Assembly: GCF_963259705.1 (NCBI RefSeq)
Contig: NC_081849.1
Location: 62,530,093 to 62,594,092, forward strand
Origin: Myotis daubentonii
Lineage: Eukaryota > Chordata > Mammalia > Chiroptera > Vespertilionidae
Length of the DNA: 64,000 bases
Direction: 5' to 3'
Part shown: one piece after another, positions 52,967 to 64,000 of the stretch
How the letters are laid out: the number at the start of each line of letters is the position of its first letter
How positions within the stretch are numbered: the first letter of the stretch is position 1
Notes under the pieces: generated by a model
Databases searched by the model: none
Seen by the model: the letters and a program-made list of their open reading frames with translations, nothing else
Told to the model about the DNA's origin: nothing
Program-made: the position numbers and the translations under genes

Positions 52967-55572
52967 AACAACAACAACAACAACTCTGTAATAGAAAATA
53001 TAAGGAAATTTGTTGTAACATTTGTGTGAGAGAGGCCTTCCTCTAAGAAAGACATAAATTAAAATAATTGGAAATACCCAGTTTGGGCAAGAGTGTGGGG
53101 AAAGGTTTTTAAATTCATTCTTGTTGGGCCATTAATTCCATTACCAGGAACTTAACCTACAGAGTAGATTGTATCCACATACAGTTCTATGTCTGTATCT
53201 CTATAGACCTGTGTATAAGGTTGAAAATAAGTAACATTTTATTAACAGAGGATTCATTAAATTTCGGTACATCTATAGTATGTCTAGCAGTTAAAAAGAA
53301 TAAGGTGGTTCAACATGTGCTGACATGGAAAGATATCCTTGATACATTGCGTTTCAAAAAAAGCAATTACCTTATGGAGTGTATAGTAAAATCTTTTATT
53401 TGTTATAAATAATGTGTGTGTGTGTGTGTGTGTAGAAACAATTCTGGAAAGATAAACATCAAACTGGCTACCTCTGAGAGTAGGTGGCAAGTGTAATGGA
53501 CACTGACTTCCACGGTGTACTTACTCCTTTCTATATTGATTGCATGCTTAATAGTGAGCACATATTAGCCAAATATAAGAAAGAATGATCCTCTAAGAGG
53601 CTGCACTCAGAACTCTGAGAAGTGCAGCATGGAATTAGGGAACCCCTTGGTCCACTTTTCTAGAGAGAGAGAGATGGGGGAGATGTAACTGTCGTGTGGG
53701 TTGTTAGGGAAACAAGGCCATGTCACAGATCTCTCTGGGGCTGGGGGCAGACACTCACCTGGTGATGCAATCACATGGATGGGAGACAGTACGATGACAT
53801 GGGCAGAGCACCCCTTGGTGTCTAAGTGTAATTGCCCTCCTTGCATGGCTTCCTGTCCTGGGACAGGGCACTTAGCCTTAAGGCTGCTGAAAAGATTTCC
53901 GACTGGTATTCAACAAGATGATAGATGTGTAACTGAAACGTAACTGTCATCTTCCTGGCCTATGCTCAGTGCAGTTTCCCGTGCAAATAAATTTTGATCT
54001 AATTAACAGAGAAATTTTTACTGTGGCTGTCCTTAAAGTGGTGACATAAAGGTTTAACAAGAGACTTCCTGGAAACCTATCTTACCTTCTTCTCTCATTC
54101 ATGGCCGCTGCTAAAATCTCCTCTCCTCTCATTTATGAAGCTCCCTCACAGACAGGCAGTTCTCACTTTTTCTTCATCTTCCCCAAACACAGGCTTACAC
54201 GTGGCACAGATCCTCAGGACATGTAGTCTGTTCTTATGAGATTCATATTCCACGGACTCTGGTGAATAAAAACCTGCACCTCATTATATTCCTGGAATCT
54301 AACACCCAGTTGGTATTCAGCAAATATTGAAAGTATTTTTCCTACATTAGAGATTTTGAATTTTCAGTGAGAGAGAATCAATGGGCACATCAACATAGAT
54401 TTCAACCAGAGTATGAACTAAACCCACGGTCTTGATTAGGGTGCTCTATGCCTGGGCTTACTGAATGAGCCTTATTCAGACCTGGTATAATACTCAACTT
54501 TACGTGTTTAAGTCTCTTCCCTGCCTCAGTTTTCTGCCTAATTCAGTTCCTCCAATTTCTAATGAGAGGTTCTTATATCTAAGAGACAGATACGCTTCTG
54601 TTATAGTAAAAATGTCTTCTTGTACTCTTTCAGAAAAAATGTTGAAACTTTCAAGTGGCTTCATGACTGGGCTTCTGCCTGTGCCTCTAGTTTGACCTCC
54701 CCTCACCCTACTTGAAACTCCTGCAGACTCACCATGCTGCTCTCTATTTTGAATACTCCCCTTCCTTTATCCGCCTCACTCCTACTCAGTTGGTGGGTTA
54801 TCGATTATGTGACATCTCCTCCAAGAATCTGGCCACTCTGTTGACATGTATCACATTGCATTATAATCGCCATCTGCACCTCTGCGTTACCCTGCAGGAG
54901 TGAGCTCTATGAGGATCAAAGTCTTGTCTACTGTGGCATTTCCAGCAATGACTGGCGCAGAAAAGGCAGTTAACAAGTGGTTATTGAACCCTTGAAGACA
55001 GAGGAGGTGGCTTGAGTAGCTCAGGCCATCTTTACAGGCCCCTGTTTACGCACAAGGATACTCTCATACGTCTGCCTGTGCAGCTTCAATTTCAGCCTAT
55101 GACTAGATCCAAGGCCGAAATTATTCTCACAGTGGGAGCCCTACTCTAGCTAGCCTCTGTGAAAAACTGAAAATATACTGAATGTCAATAGAAAATGACT
55201 GCAGAATATATGCAGAATTCATGCTTTGGAATATCTTACAAATCCTAAAGGGAAAAAAAATTAGAACTACGTGTATTGATCTGGAGGGATATCCATGATC
55301 TCATAAGTGAAAAGGGCAGATTTTAAAGCAGTGTGTGTATTGGGATTTAAATTCATTTTTGTAACAACAACAACAAAAAAAAGCAGGGGAAAAAGGGTGA
55401 GAATCCATATAGGAGAGTATATGTTTGTGTATTTGTGAATAAACGTAGATTGGTGTGAATGGATTCTGTTGCACTGCTAGCCTTGGTTACCTCTGAAGAT
55501 TAAGACTGGAGAGGAGAAAAATGATGAATTTTAAACATCTTGTAACATTGATGTGTAAAAATAACCATGTAG
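52967..55572. other. Intergenic, weak repeats only
   Basis: A (GT)11 run occurs at about 53412-53433. 54900-54990 (gtgagctctatgaggatcaaagtcttgtctactg) looks like an L2 3' end in sense. No coding gene supported. Confidence 0.4.
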
Positions 55573-55750
55573 TACAGCAGATCCTTGAATAATATTTCAT
55601 TCAACATTGTTGTATCATAACAGATAAGATACCATAGGAACGTAAATCTTATTTATATCAATTAGCCTATGGTAGAATTGGTTTGTTATTATGTTGTTTG
55701 GGTTAAATTCACAGAATCCATTAATAATATTAAGTGAGGACTTAACTGTA
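55573..55750 (+). repeat. Short copy of unassigned DNA transposon
   Basis: Ends tacagcagatccttgaataa and taagtgaggacttaactgta are decayed inverted repeats. Internal tcaattagcctatggtagaattgg is shared with the longer element at 2603-3194. Confidence 0.5.
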
Positions 55751-55837
55751 TTTTTTTACTTTTTAATTCACAAAATAAGTCCCAATACAATGAGGCCATG
55801 ATAAACCCTCGAATTTTCAAAAAAATATTGTGTACCG

Positions 55838-56010
55838 ATGCTTCACAAACTTTGTTGTGCACAAGGAACACCCAGAGGTTTGTTAAAACAGGTTGCCAGG
55901 CCTTTGAGTTTGTGATTAAGCAGATCTGGGACCAGCCAGAGAATATGCATTTTAACAAACTCCCAGGAGATGCGGATGCTGCTGACCCATGGCCCTGACT
56001 GAGTGGTGCT
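55838..56010 (+). mobile_element. MER5-type hAT element
   Basis: Reads gatgcttcacaaactttgttgtgc ... ggaacacccagag ... gcattttaacaaactcccaggagatgcggatgctgctg, the MER5 family layout. Confidence 0.7.
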
Positions 56011-56671
56011 GCGGTACATCCCCGAGGACAGAGATGTCAAGGAGACCTTCAAGGGGACCTGAGGAGGGCTGAGACTAGAACAGTTTTTTAAGTGTGATGC
56101 TTGAGTAGCATCAGTGATGGGGAAAATGTACTCATTCTGTTCAGTGGTACTTAACCACCTCCTCAGAACCTGCGCTGTGGCTCCCAGAGCAGAACCTCCT
56201 CTGTGTGTTGCTCAGAGACATTGTGTGTGTGGCTGATGTGGTTATTCATATTTGGAGCCTTTCTGTGTCTTTCTCCAGCCTGATTGCTACATATTCTCAT
56301 GGTAGACAGTTGGTTCACTGCAGGCTGCTTGAAACAAAGCGTGTCTCTATGGAAGTTGGAAATACTGAGGGCATACTGGGAGGCAGCCACATGCCTGAGT
56401 CCATATGAGGGATATTAGCCATGGGGTGAAAGGTCTGTGAGAGCTGCCATGTGATGGGCAGAAATAGTGTCCTGGCCAATCAGTTTTTATTCTCATGGAT
56501 GGCTTGTTTGGTGGGGCAGATGGCAAAGCCAATAAAATAAAGATCTACAATTGGGGTGGGAGTCGTTGGGAGTTTCAGGCAGGAACCAGAGGGACCAACC
56601 AGATCATTAGGAATTCCCTCAATGCACTGTGCTCTCTCATCTTCTCTAGGCGGCTGCGTAGCCATCGGCCA

Positions 56672-56870
56672 GTGGTTCAGACTATGGGCTTTGACATTAG
56701 ATACACTTGATTTGGAGTCCCAGCTCTGCCACTGCTTAGATGTGTGATCCTGAACCAAGTACTTAACATTGTGGGGCTCTAGCTGCCCCACTTGTAAAAA
56801 AGGGATAATAGTATCTGCCATAGAGGATTGTCGTTAGCATTCAAGGAGATAACGCTATATGTAAATATCC
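56672..56870 (+). repeat. MIR SINE
   Basis: Reads gttcagactatgggctttgac ... ggagtcccagctctgccactgc ... gatgtgtgatcctgaaccaagtacttaac ... gtaaaaaagggataatag, MIR in sense from tRNA part to core. Confidence 0.85.
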
Positions 56871-57239
56871 TAATATTTTTATAGTTATTATCATCACAAT
56901 TATAATTAGTATTTCATGGATTATAAGGTACATATTTAAAATTTTCATAACTTTGAAATCAGGAAGCATCTTATTATTGGCCAGGCAGCTGTTGTGATAT
57001 AATTGTCATGGTCTGTGCATCAAGTTTTGCAAAATGGGCATCAGCAGCTTACAAGAAAGTCCCAGAAACTAGTGGAGCTCTTGTTTAAGAAATGCAGCAT
57101 CACTGATTCTCTTGGTGGCCCAGACTCAGAGATGACCTTGTGGTGGAAAATATGGACATTGAGGACTAGAAGTTGAAAGTGATGAAGGAGAGTTGAATTC
57201 TCAGTGAGTAAAGAAGTTTTAGGAATACTGTTACTGTAT

Positions 57240-57543
57240 CATCGGTCACTGTGATGTGCACTGACCACCTGGGGGCAGAAGCTCAATGCAGGAGCTGCCC
57301 CCTTGTGGTCAATGTGCTCCATAAGGGGAGCGCTGTTCAGCCAGAAGCCGGGCTCACGGCTGGCAAGTGCAGCAGTGGTGGCAAGAGCAAGCAGGTGGGC
57401 AGTAAGGAGTGAGGGGTCCCGGACTGCGAGAGGCATGTCCAACTGCCGGCTATCCCCAGAGGGGTCCTGGACTGCAAGAGGGTGCAGGCCGGACTGAGGG
57501 ACCCCTCTCCCCAGTGCATGAATTACGTGCACCGGGCCTCTGG
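57240..57543 (+). mobile_element. 5'-truncated HeliBat
   Basis: Starts inside the element (catcggtcactgtgatgtgcactg) and ends with hairpin gtgcatgaattacgtgcac, GGGCCTC and CTGG, a mutated CTAG. Paired motifs CCACCTGGGGGCAG (57265) and CCCCCTTGTGG (57298) are present. Confidence 0.85.
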
Positions 57544-58099
57544 TAGTTTAATAAAGGAGCAATTTACAAAAGTGTAGTCAGTGTTTAGGACAACCAGCAA
57601 AGGATAGTGGAGTACCTCTGGACCAGAAGAACACGGAGCCATTACCACCTCTTTGCTTGAAGGTCAAGGGGAGGGAGTAGACCCTTGAGAAGGGTGACTG
57701 GTAGGAGCTGTGTGTGGTCTTTGACAGAAGGAAGGGACCTGGATGAGAGGGAGCTGGGAGAATAATATTCCACCCTTATAGACCTTCACTCTCTTATCTC
57801 CCTCTTGGTGCTCTACATTTGTGGAGTTGACTGGAATCCAAATGTCGAGGAGCCCTTTCATAAAGACTATGCAGGTCTGCCTCCCCGAGCCTAGAGCAGG
57901 ATTGCCACACAGAAGGAATTGGAGGGTCAAGCAGTGGATCCGCACAGACTAGCCAACATGTTGCTTCTATTTTTCTTTTCATGAATGTCATATATGATTT
58001 AAAAATTCCTCTAAATATATCTAAAAGACCTCTTTCAGGAGGTGTAAAAAAAGTTATAGAAACCAAGCTCCTATTTAGCGGGGGGACTTCCAAAGCCTG

Positions 58100-59160
58100 G
58101 TAAGGCTCACAAAATCTGATCTCAAATCACACTCTGAAATCAATTCCAGCTAGATAGATCATAGATCTAAAAGTAAAGCGGTAAAACAATATAGCTTTTA
58201 GAAACTAAGATTGGAAAATACTTTCTTAATTTTGGATAAACAAAGATTTCTTTAACAAGATGCAAACAACAACAACAATAAATGGAAATATTGGTAAACG
58301 GAACATTAAAAATAAGAACTTTGATTTACCAAGAAAGATTACTAAGGGAGTGAAAAGGAAAGCCACAGACTGAGACAAGGTACATGCAACACATATGACT
58401 TATGGGCAGAACATACCTATAAAACAATGGATCGGGCCAACAATCCAATAAAAATGGGTGCCTGACCTCAGCAAGTGGCCAATCAACATATCATATGGAG
58501 TTCAACCACCTGAGTAATCCTGAAAATACAAATTAAATTTATAACAAAATTGTAGAACAAACACAAAAATAGCTAAAATTAAAAAGATGGACAAGACCAA
58601 GCTTGAGCAAGAATATGGCACTATGAGAACTCTTATACATTACTAGCAAAATATAAAGGGCTATAATCACTTTGGAAAATTGGCATCACATAGTAATGTT
58701 GAATGAAAACATACTATATGATCCCATAATTCCACTGCTAAATATATATCCAACAGAAAAGTGCATATAGACTCAAAAGACCTGAACAGAATTGTCCATA
58801 GCAGGAGGATTCATAATGCCCCCAAACTGGAAATAAGCCTAATGTCTACCAACAGGAGAATACTATTGAGCAATTAAATGAATGACCTATAGCCACACAC
58901 AGCCACTTGAATGAATAAATTTAGATTTAAAAATCACACAAAATTATTCTATGTTGTTAGAAGTCAGGATAATGGTAATATTCGGGGACGAGAAAGGGGG
59001 AAGTGATTAGTGGGGGAATGAAGGGATTATGTGGTAATTGGCAAAGTTCTGTGTTTTGACTTGGGTGTAATGAGTGTACTCACTTTGGGTTAATTGAGCT
59101 ATACACATTATTTGCACATTCTTCTTTGTGGCTCATAAGTCAATAAGGTTTAAAAACAAA
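58100..59160 (+). repeat. Old L1 ORF2 end and 3' UTR, sense
   Basis: ORF2 C-terminal pattern: ctaagattggaaaatac ... gatttctttaacaagatgcaaac ... ggccaatcaacatatc ... ggactataatcactttggaaaa-like ... gatcccataattccactgc ... ctaccaacagg, then a 3' UTR with gggttaattgagctatacac and caataaggtttaaaa. Decayed, with no open frame. Confidence 0.7.
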
Positions 59161-59645
59161 AGGCTTTGTAACAGCTCAGAGAAAGTAGATATAAGAGGAC
59201 ACCAGGTAAAATCTGGCTTGGGAAAGAGAAAATATGGGATTGATGCAAATGACTGAGATTCTATTTTAACCCTGAAGCACTGACTGTAATAGATCATCAT
59301 GTGCTGCCTCCCAACCCAAATGTGGAAAATCATGTCCCCAAAAGAAATTGTGAAGACTTTAAATTTCACTCTATCATCCCTATCCCTTTCTAGCCAGGCT
59401 GAAATTAAAGCTGTATTAAAAAGTGAATTCATTTACCGGTAATACGACTTAAATTGACTGGCTTATCTGTTGAAGCCAGAGCTACATTTCACAGCCCTTC
59501 ATATACCAGCAAGTGCACCTCTAACACTTTGTTCATTGCTATTCCCAAGGTCTAAAGAGCCTGCACATGAACAAAACAATTCCATAATACAAATTATGGG
59601 TATGGATAATATAAAATCAATGGACCAAAATTATGTATTTTAACA
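59161..59645. other. Intergenic, nothing recognised
   Basis: No feature supported between the old L1 and the following Helitron. Confidence 0.4.
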
Positions 59646-60353
59646 TCAACACTAATAAAAGAGAAAAATGGTAATTGGCGTACGACGATACCCTTTTCAT
59701 TGGCTAATCAGGGCTATATGCAAATTAACTGTCAACAAGATGGCGGTTAATTTGCATATGTAGGCACAATGCAGGGAGGTGAAAGGGAAAGCAGGAAGAA
59801 GCCCCCTGCCACTGACAATGATCGGAAACCCAGGGGGGAGCTAAGAGCTGGGGGGCAGGGCAAAGGCAGGCCTGGGGCCGCCTTTGCCCTGCCCCCCAGC
59901 CATGATCAGAGAATCAGGCGCCTTTTCCGCCCTGGCCAGTGATCGCAGGAAGTAGGGGTGGAGCCAGCGATGGGAGCTGGGCACGGTCGAAGCTGGCAGT
60001 CCCGGGAGCTAGGGGCCCCTTGCCTGGGCCTAAAGCGAAGCCCACGATCACGGGGCCGCTGCAGCTGTGGGTCCCCGCTGCCCGGGCCGGACGCCTCAGC
60101 CAGAGGCATCCTGCAGGGGCAGGGGCGGAGCCCGCGCGATCACGGCGCCCCCCGCTGCCACTGCGGGTCCCCGCTGCCCGGGCCGGATGCCTCAGCCAGA
60201 GGCGTCAGGCCTGGGCAAGGGGCCAATCCTGCGATTGGAGGGTGATGGGGGTCAACGCCTGAGGGCTCCCAGTATGTGAGAGGGGGCAGGCTGGGCTGAG
60301 GGACACTCCCCCTTCCCCACCCAGTGCACAAATTTCGTGCACCGGGCCCCTAG
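59646..60353 (+). mobile_element. Helitron variant with GC-rich cargo
   Basis: TCAACACTAATAAAAGAG at the 5' end after A; 3' hairpin gtgcacaaatttcgtgcac, GGGCCCC and CTAG, followed by T. The 5' part has acaagatggcggttaatttg with a YY1-like AAGATGGCGG. The core is strongly GC-rich with two ~105-bp imperfect units around gggtccccgctgcccgggcc (about 60074 and 60166). No transposase is encoded. Confidence 0.85.
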
Positions 60354-60979
60354 TTTTCTAAATAATGTTCTATACCTAATAGTATGATTTAAGAAAGTCA
60401 ACAATGTGACAGAACCCATTAAAATTCCCATTAGTCCAGTGCAATCTCCCTTTCTTCAGGACACCTAGCACGTCTCAGCAGAATTTAACAGTTGCAGCAA
60501 TGTGAAGGGCAAAGGGTCCAAAACTCTGGATACCAACCCGAGTCTTGTCACGATTCAACCCCGTCAGACTCTCACATACTGATAAGAATTTTCTCATCTG
60601 CTTAAACTTGGATCAGACCACAATCTGCCCAGCACACTTAAATAAACCAGCCAGTAAAATAAATGAAGATATTATACACAACTTGGCTCCAACCACAGGG
60701 CCACTGGGGAATGTGCCATCTGAATCTTGATCATTGGAAATTGCAGGCCATTCTCTGGGTCAACAATCATCTCCTGAATGCCCTCTTTACCCAGGGCCAG
60801 GCTGGATGCTACTGATACAAAGGAAAATAAGACTTAGTCCTTGCCTGGAGAGTTCATGGTCATTCATTTATTCTAGATAATTCCGAAATTATATCTAAGC
60901 AAACTGAATAAAGCTAAAATCATCTTCACTTTATCACCTGGAATGTTTATCCAAATGTTCTTTCAGTAATAGGCAAGCA
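60354..60979. other. Intergenic, nothing recognised
   Basis: No supported gene, RNA or repeat. Confidence 0.4.
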
Positions 60980-61440
60980 CTGCTGTAGACTGAGTGTTTT
61001 CCTCCAAAATTCGCATTTTGAAATCCTAACCCCTGGTGTGAAGATATTTGTTGGGGCCTTTGGGAGGTAATTAGGTCATGAAGGCAGAGCCCTCTTGGAT
61101 GGGAAATAGGCCCCATAAAGGGAGGTGTGGGGAGGGGAGGGTCCGGGGAAAATGGTGATGGATGCAGGCTTGGCTTGGGGTGGTGAACACACAATACAGT
61201 GTACAGATGATGTGTTGTAGGATTGTGCACCTGAAACATGTATAATTTTGTTAACGTGTCACCCCCAATAAATTCAATAAAATTAAAAAATGAACAAATA
61301 AAATAAAACAGTCCCCAGAGAGCTCCCTTGCTCCCTCTGTCATGTGAGGACATAGCGAGAAGAGGGGCATCTATGAGCCAGGAAGTGGACTTTCACCAGA
61401 CGGAATCTGCCAGTGCCTTGATCTTAGATCTAAAGTACTG
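60980..61440 (+). mobile_element. MaLR (MST/MLT-type) LTR with nested L1
   Basis: Left part: gctgtagactgagtgttttcctcc ... cctttgggaggtaattaggtcatg. Right part: agagctcccttgctccctctgtcatgtgaggacatagcgagaag ... ccagtgccttgatcttagatc. An L1 3' end interrupts it at 61112-61311. Non-coding. Confidence 0.75.
61112..61311 (+). mobile_element. 5'-truncated L1 3' end nested in MaLR LTR
   Basis: G-rich start, then ggtggtgaacacacaatacagtgtacag ... gattgtgcacctgaaacatg ... cacccccaataaattcaat and an A-rich tail. It is the sense version of the L1 3' end seen at 7822 and 19165. Confidence 0.8.
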
Positions 61441-62879
61441 AAGAGACTAAAATTCCCCGAGGCAATTTCGGCGCTGAGGCTGATTTTACACAAAAGAACT
61501 TTACTCTAAAAGCATTTCCTTTTGAGTCGTCTCTATATTTCAAAATTGCTGCAGTAGAACACAGAACTAACCGTCTCTACAGCGGGCTCTTGGGTCCAGT
61601 CAACCAGCCACTTGGGAACGGCCCCCCAGACAGCCAGGAGGGCCTCTGGGGCTGAGTGCTCAGCTGAGAGGCCACTTTGTTGATGGCAGCACAGTAATTC
61701 CTTTGCCAACACCATTCCCTTCCCTGAGAATTACAACCACCCAATTGCTTTGCCCACTGAGAGCTGTTTTAACAAGTCGTGCCTGTCAACCAGCAAAGCA
61801 CAGCAAAATGCAGTCTGTCCACATTTTGAAAAGGTATAGATTTAGTTTCCTGTGATTAAAAGGGGTCGGGGCTGAGGTGAAGAAACCACCACACTGGCTC
61901 TGGGACTGACACTTCTGCCGTACAGGCTAGCCTGCCTGTATGTCAGAGGTTGTTACTTCACCACTTATCCAGTCTTCTGATGGAGCTGAGATTCATCCTT
62001 CGTCTATTAGAGAGCATGGTATTGGCCTTTTGGACACTGTCTTAGATAAAGAGGCTTTCAGAAGCCACCATTTCTATGTATCTCAGTTCTGTTTGGACAG
62101 CAAAGTAATTACAAGTTTCCAGTGGAAGGTTCCATAGCTGCAGAGAACTGTTGTCTTGATTTACACATGCACAGAACTGAACTGACTATTGCTATGAAGA
62201 TGTTAATTAGTGTTATAACTGCTCTTTTATTTGCATAGTCTATTAATTAACTCTCTTTTTGGGAATGGCCAGATTTGGGAAGTAGGAGTGAGAGAACTAC
62301 GTAAGATAAAAATATTTTAAAGGGTTCTCCCTCCCGCGCCCCCCCCCCCCCCCCCCCCCGCCCCACACCACAGTTACCTTCTGATACTGAATCTCCTCCA
62401 TGTTGTCTCTGCCAGGAGTCTTTCTACTTCCGCCACCCCAATATCTGAAGAGAAAGCAGAACATAGAAATTACTGTTGAGATCTGCTTATTTGGAACAGA
62501 AGCTACTGGAGCCATAAACTGGTAAGAACACTTAAATATTAATTTTGAGAAATTTCTGAAAGCTGAGGGAAGACTAGCTTGAGAATGAGAAACTGTGGAC
62601 CCCACTCTTTATGTGGGCTTTATCTCAAGAACCTCATCAGGTTCTCAAGGTGAAGATCAGAGAAAAGCCCTCCGTGAATCTGTCCACAGTGGGAAACGCG
62701 TAATGTGAAACGCACCCGGAGCATTCTCCATACTGCACTCCAGGGGCAACACTTTGCCTGAGCCTCATCCCAGCTGGGGAAGGGCATTCCTCCCATTCCA
62801 CCTCTCCCTAGTCTTCCTGTTTTACATAAGGGAAAAAACAAAAACAAAACAAAATCAGAAACAGTAACCACAGGTAATA
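61441..62879. other. Intergenic with a poly-C tract
   Basis: No gene supported. About 20 consecutive C lie at 62340-62359. 62195-62265 holds clustered TTAATTA, ATTTGCAT and TAATTAA sites, a possible conserved element. Confidence 0.4.
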
Positions 62880-63812
62880 GGGATCAGGCCTTGGAGGAAA
62901 TATTGGAAATGCTATGGCCAGGAAAAGGATTAGGGGGCTGGAAGAAACACTTTTGAAGGTCACATCCCAGAAACAAAGGCCACTAGGAGATTTAATCTGA
63001 AGGTTATAGAATACTGCCTCATCTCCATACCCTATTTTATACCAAAGGGGTTTCAGTCTAACAATGATGGATTGCAGCTGAAAGAGCTGCAAGTCATGGA
63101 CCAACTCTCTTAGGAGGAATATTCAGGGGAAACAAAAGCAAGGGATCAGAGGAATTTGAAACCTCTTGTACCTATAACTACAGCAAGCATTAAGCACAGC
63201 TCATATTTAAGCAGATTAGCATAAATCCTCATCCTAAGGCCCATTTACCTCAGTTCATGTTAAATAAAACATGTCCTTATTCAACAAAAATTACAAGGCA
63301 TGTCAAAGGCAAGAAAAAAGACAGACTAAAGAGACAAAGCAGTCATCAGAACCAGACTCAGATATGACATAGGTGTGGTAATTATTAGACGGTAAGTTTA
63401 AAGTAACTATGGTTAATGTGTTAAGGGCTCAATAGATAAAGTAGACAACATGCAAGAACAGATGGGTAATATAAACAGAATGAAAGAAAGTCTAAGAAAG
63501 AGTCAAAAGAAAATGCTTGACATAAAAACTATAACAGAAATGAAGAATGTCTTTGATGGGCTCATTAGTAGACTTGACATGGCTGATGAAAGAATCCAGG
63601 AGCTTGAACATAGGTTGACAGAAACTTTCCAAAGTGAAATGTAAAGAAAAAAATAATGAAAAATAATAAAAACAGAACATTTAAGAACTGTGGGACAATA
63701 TCAAAAGGTATAATATACATTGGAATACTTGAAGAAGAAAGAGAAAAGAGAGCAGAAGAAATGTTTTTAACTAATAATGGCTGATGATTTTCAACCTTAA
63801 GAAAAGACACCA
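62880..63812 (+). repeat. Old L1/HAL1 ORF1 region, sense
   Basis: Phrases acaaggcatgtcaaaggcaag, cagaaccagactcagatatgac and agataaagtagacaacatgc match the L1M/HAL1 ORF1 5' part. A 64-codon frame at 63450-63644 encodes a coiled-coil piece (MADERIQELEHRL) typical of ORF1p. Stops and shifts break the rest. Left boundary uncertain. Confidence 0.65.
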
Positions 63813-63816
63813 CGTA

Positions 63817-64000
63817 CCCAGCTGGCGTGGCTCAGTGAACAGGATGTCACCATTCAATTCCGGTCAGAACACATGCTCAGGTTGCCGGCTCCATCCCCAG
63901 TATGAGGTGTGCAGGAGGCAGCCAATCAATGGTTCTCTCTCATCATTGATATTTTTATCTTCCTCTCCCTCTCCTTTCCTCTCTGGAATCAATAAAAATA
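63817..64000 (+). repeat. Ves SINE, cut by the window end
   Basis: Head acccagctggcgtggctcag, B box attcaattccggtc, body with ggcagccaatcaatgg and ctctggaatcaataaaaata at the last base. Probably complete except for its tail. Confidence 0.9.

Overview
This window is nuclear DNA from a vesper bat (family Vespertilionidae). Three things in the sequence point there. It holds many Ves-type tRNA-derived SINEs. It holds about ten HeliBat-type Helitrons, recognisable by a 5' TC...TATATAATAAAAG end and a 3' hairpin followed by CTAG, each inserted between an A and a T. It also holds hAT (SPIN-type) and mariner-type miniature transposons of the kind that burst in this family. I cannot tell the genus.

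There is one protein-coding gene, neuropeptide Y (NPY), complete on the + strand with the classical four exons. Exon 1 (27558-27659) is non-coding and sits behind an ATAAAAG box. Exon 2 (28527-28714) encodes the signal peptide and most of the hormone. Exon 3 (33179-33259) encodes the last tyrosine, the GKR amidation and cleavage signal and most of the C-flanking peptide. Exon 4 (35053 to about 35255) encodes the last seven residues and carries the AATAAA signal. All splice sites are GT-AG, and every intron position and phase agrees with my memory of human NPY. The promoter and exons 1-2 lie in a GC-rich, CpG-island-like stretch.

The remainder is intergenic or intronic DNA made largely of transposable elements of several ages. 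Positions 1-12000: Ves SINE, a Helitron nested in a mariner MITE, a hAT MITE and old L1 pieces. 12192-14578: a long HAL1 (half-L1) with 5' region, decayed ORF1 and 3' end but no ORF2. 15000-18400: old L2 copies in both orientations, one split by a solo LTR with a perfect 6-bp target duplication. 19165-20225: an antisense L1 3' end. 22590-24918: an old L1 followed by a composite Helitron. 26500-35300: NPY and its introns. 36250-39311: a MaLR LTR, a Helitron variant that may have captured host sequence, and a head-to-tail Helitron dimer. 40276-40487: a SPIN-like hAT. 44000-64000: further Helitrons, MIR, L2, L1, Tigger, MaLR and Ves copies.

Three observations look most worth following. (1) The predicted mature NPY differs from the nearly invariant mammalian hormone at six positions, several PYY-like, and gains an N-X-S sequon. 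(2) A two-part Helitron occurs once upstream of NPY and twice in tandem downstream in the opposite orientation, which fits rolling-circle concatemer formation and brackets NPY with inverted repeats. (3) HeliBat copies carry paired, inverted CTCF-like motifs. All identifications come from reading the sequence and recalled family consensuses. No database search was possible.
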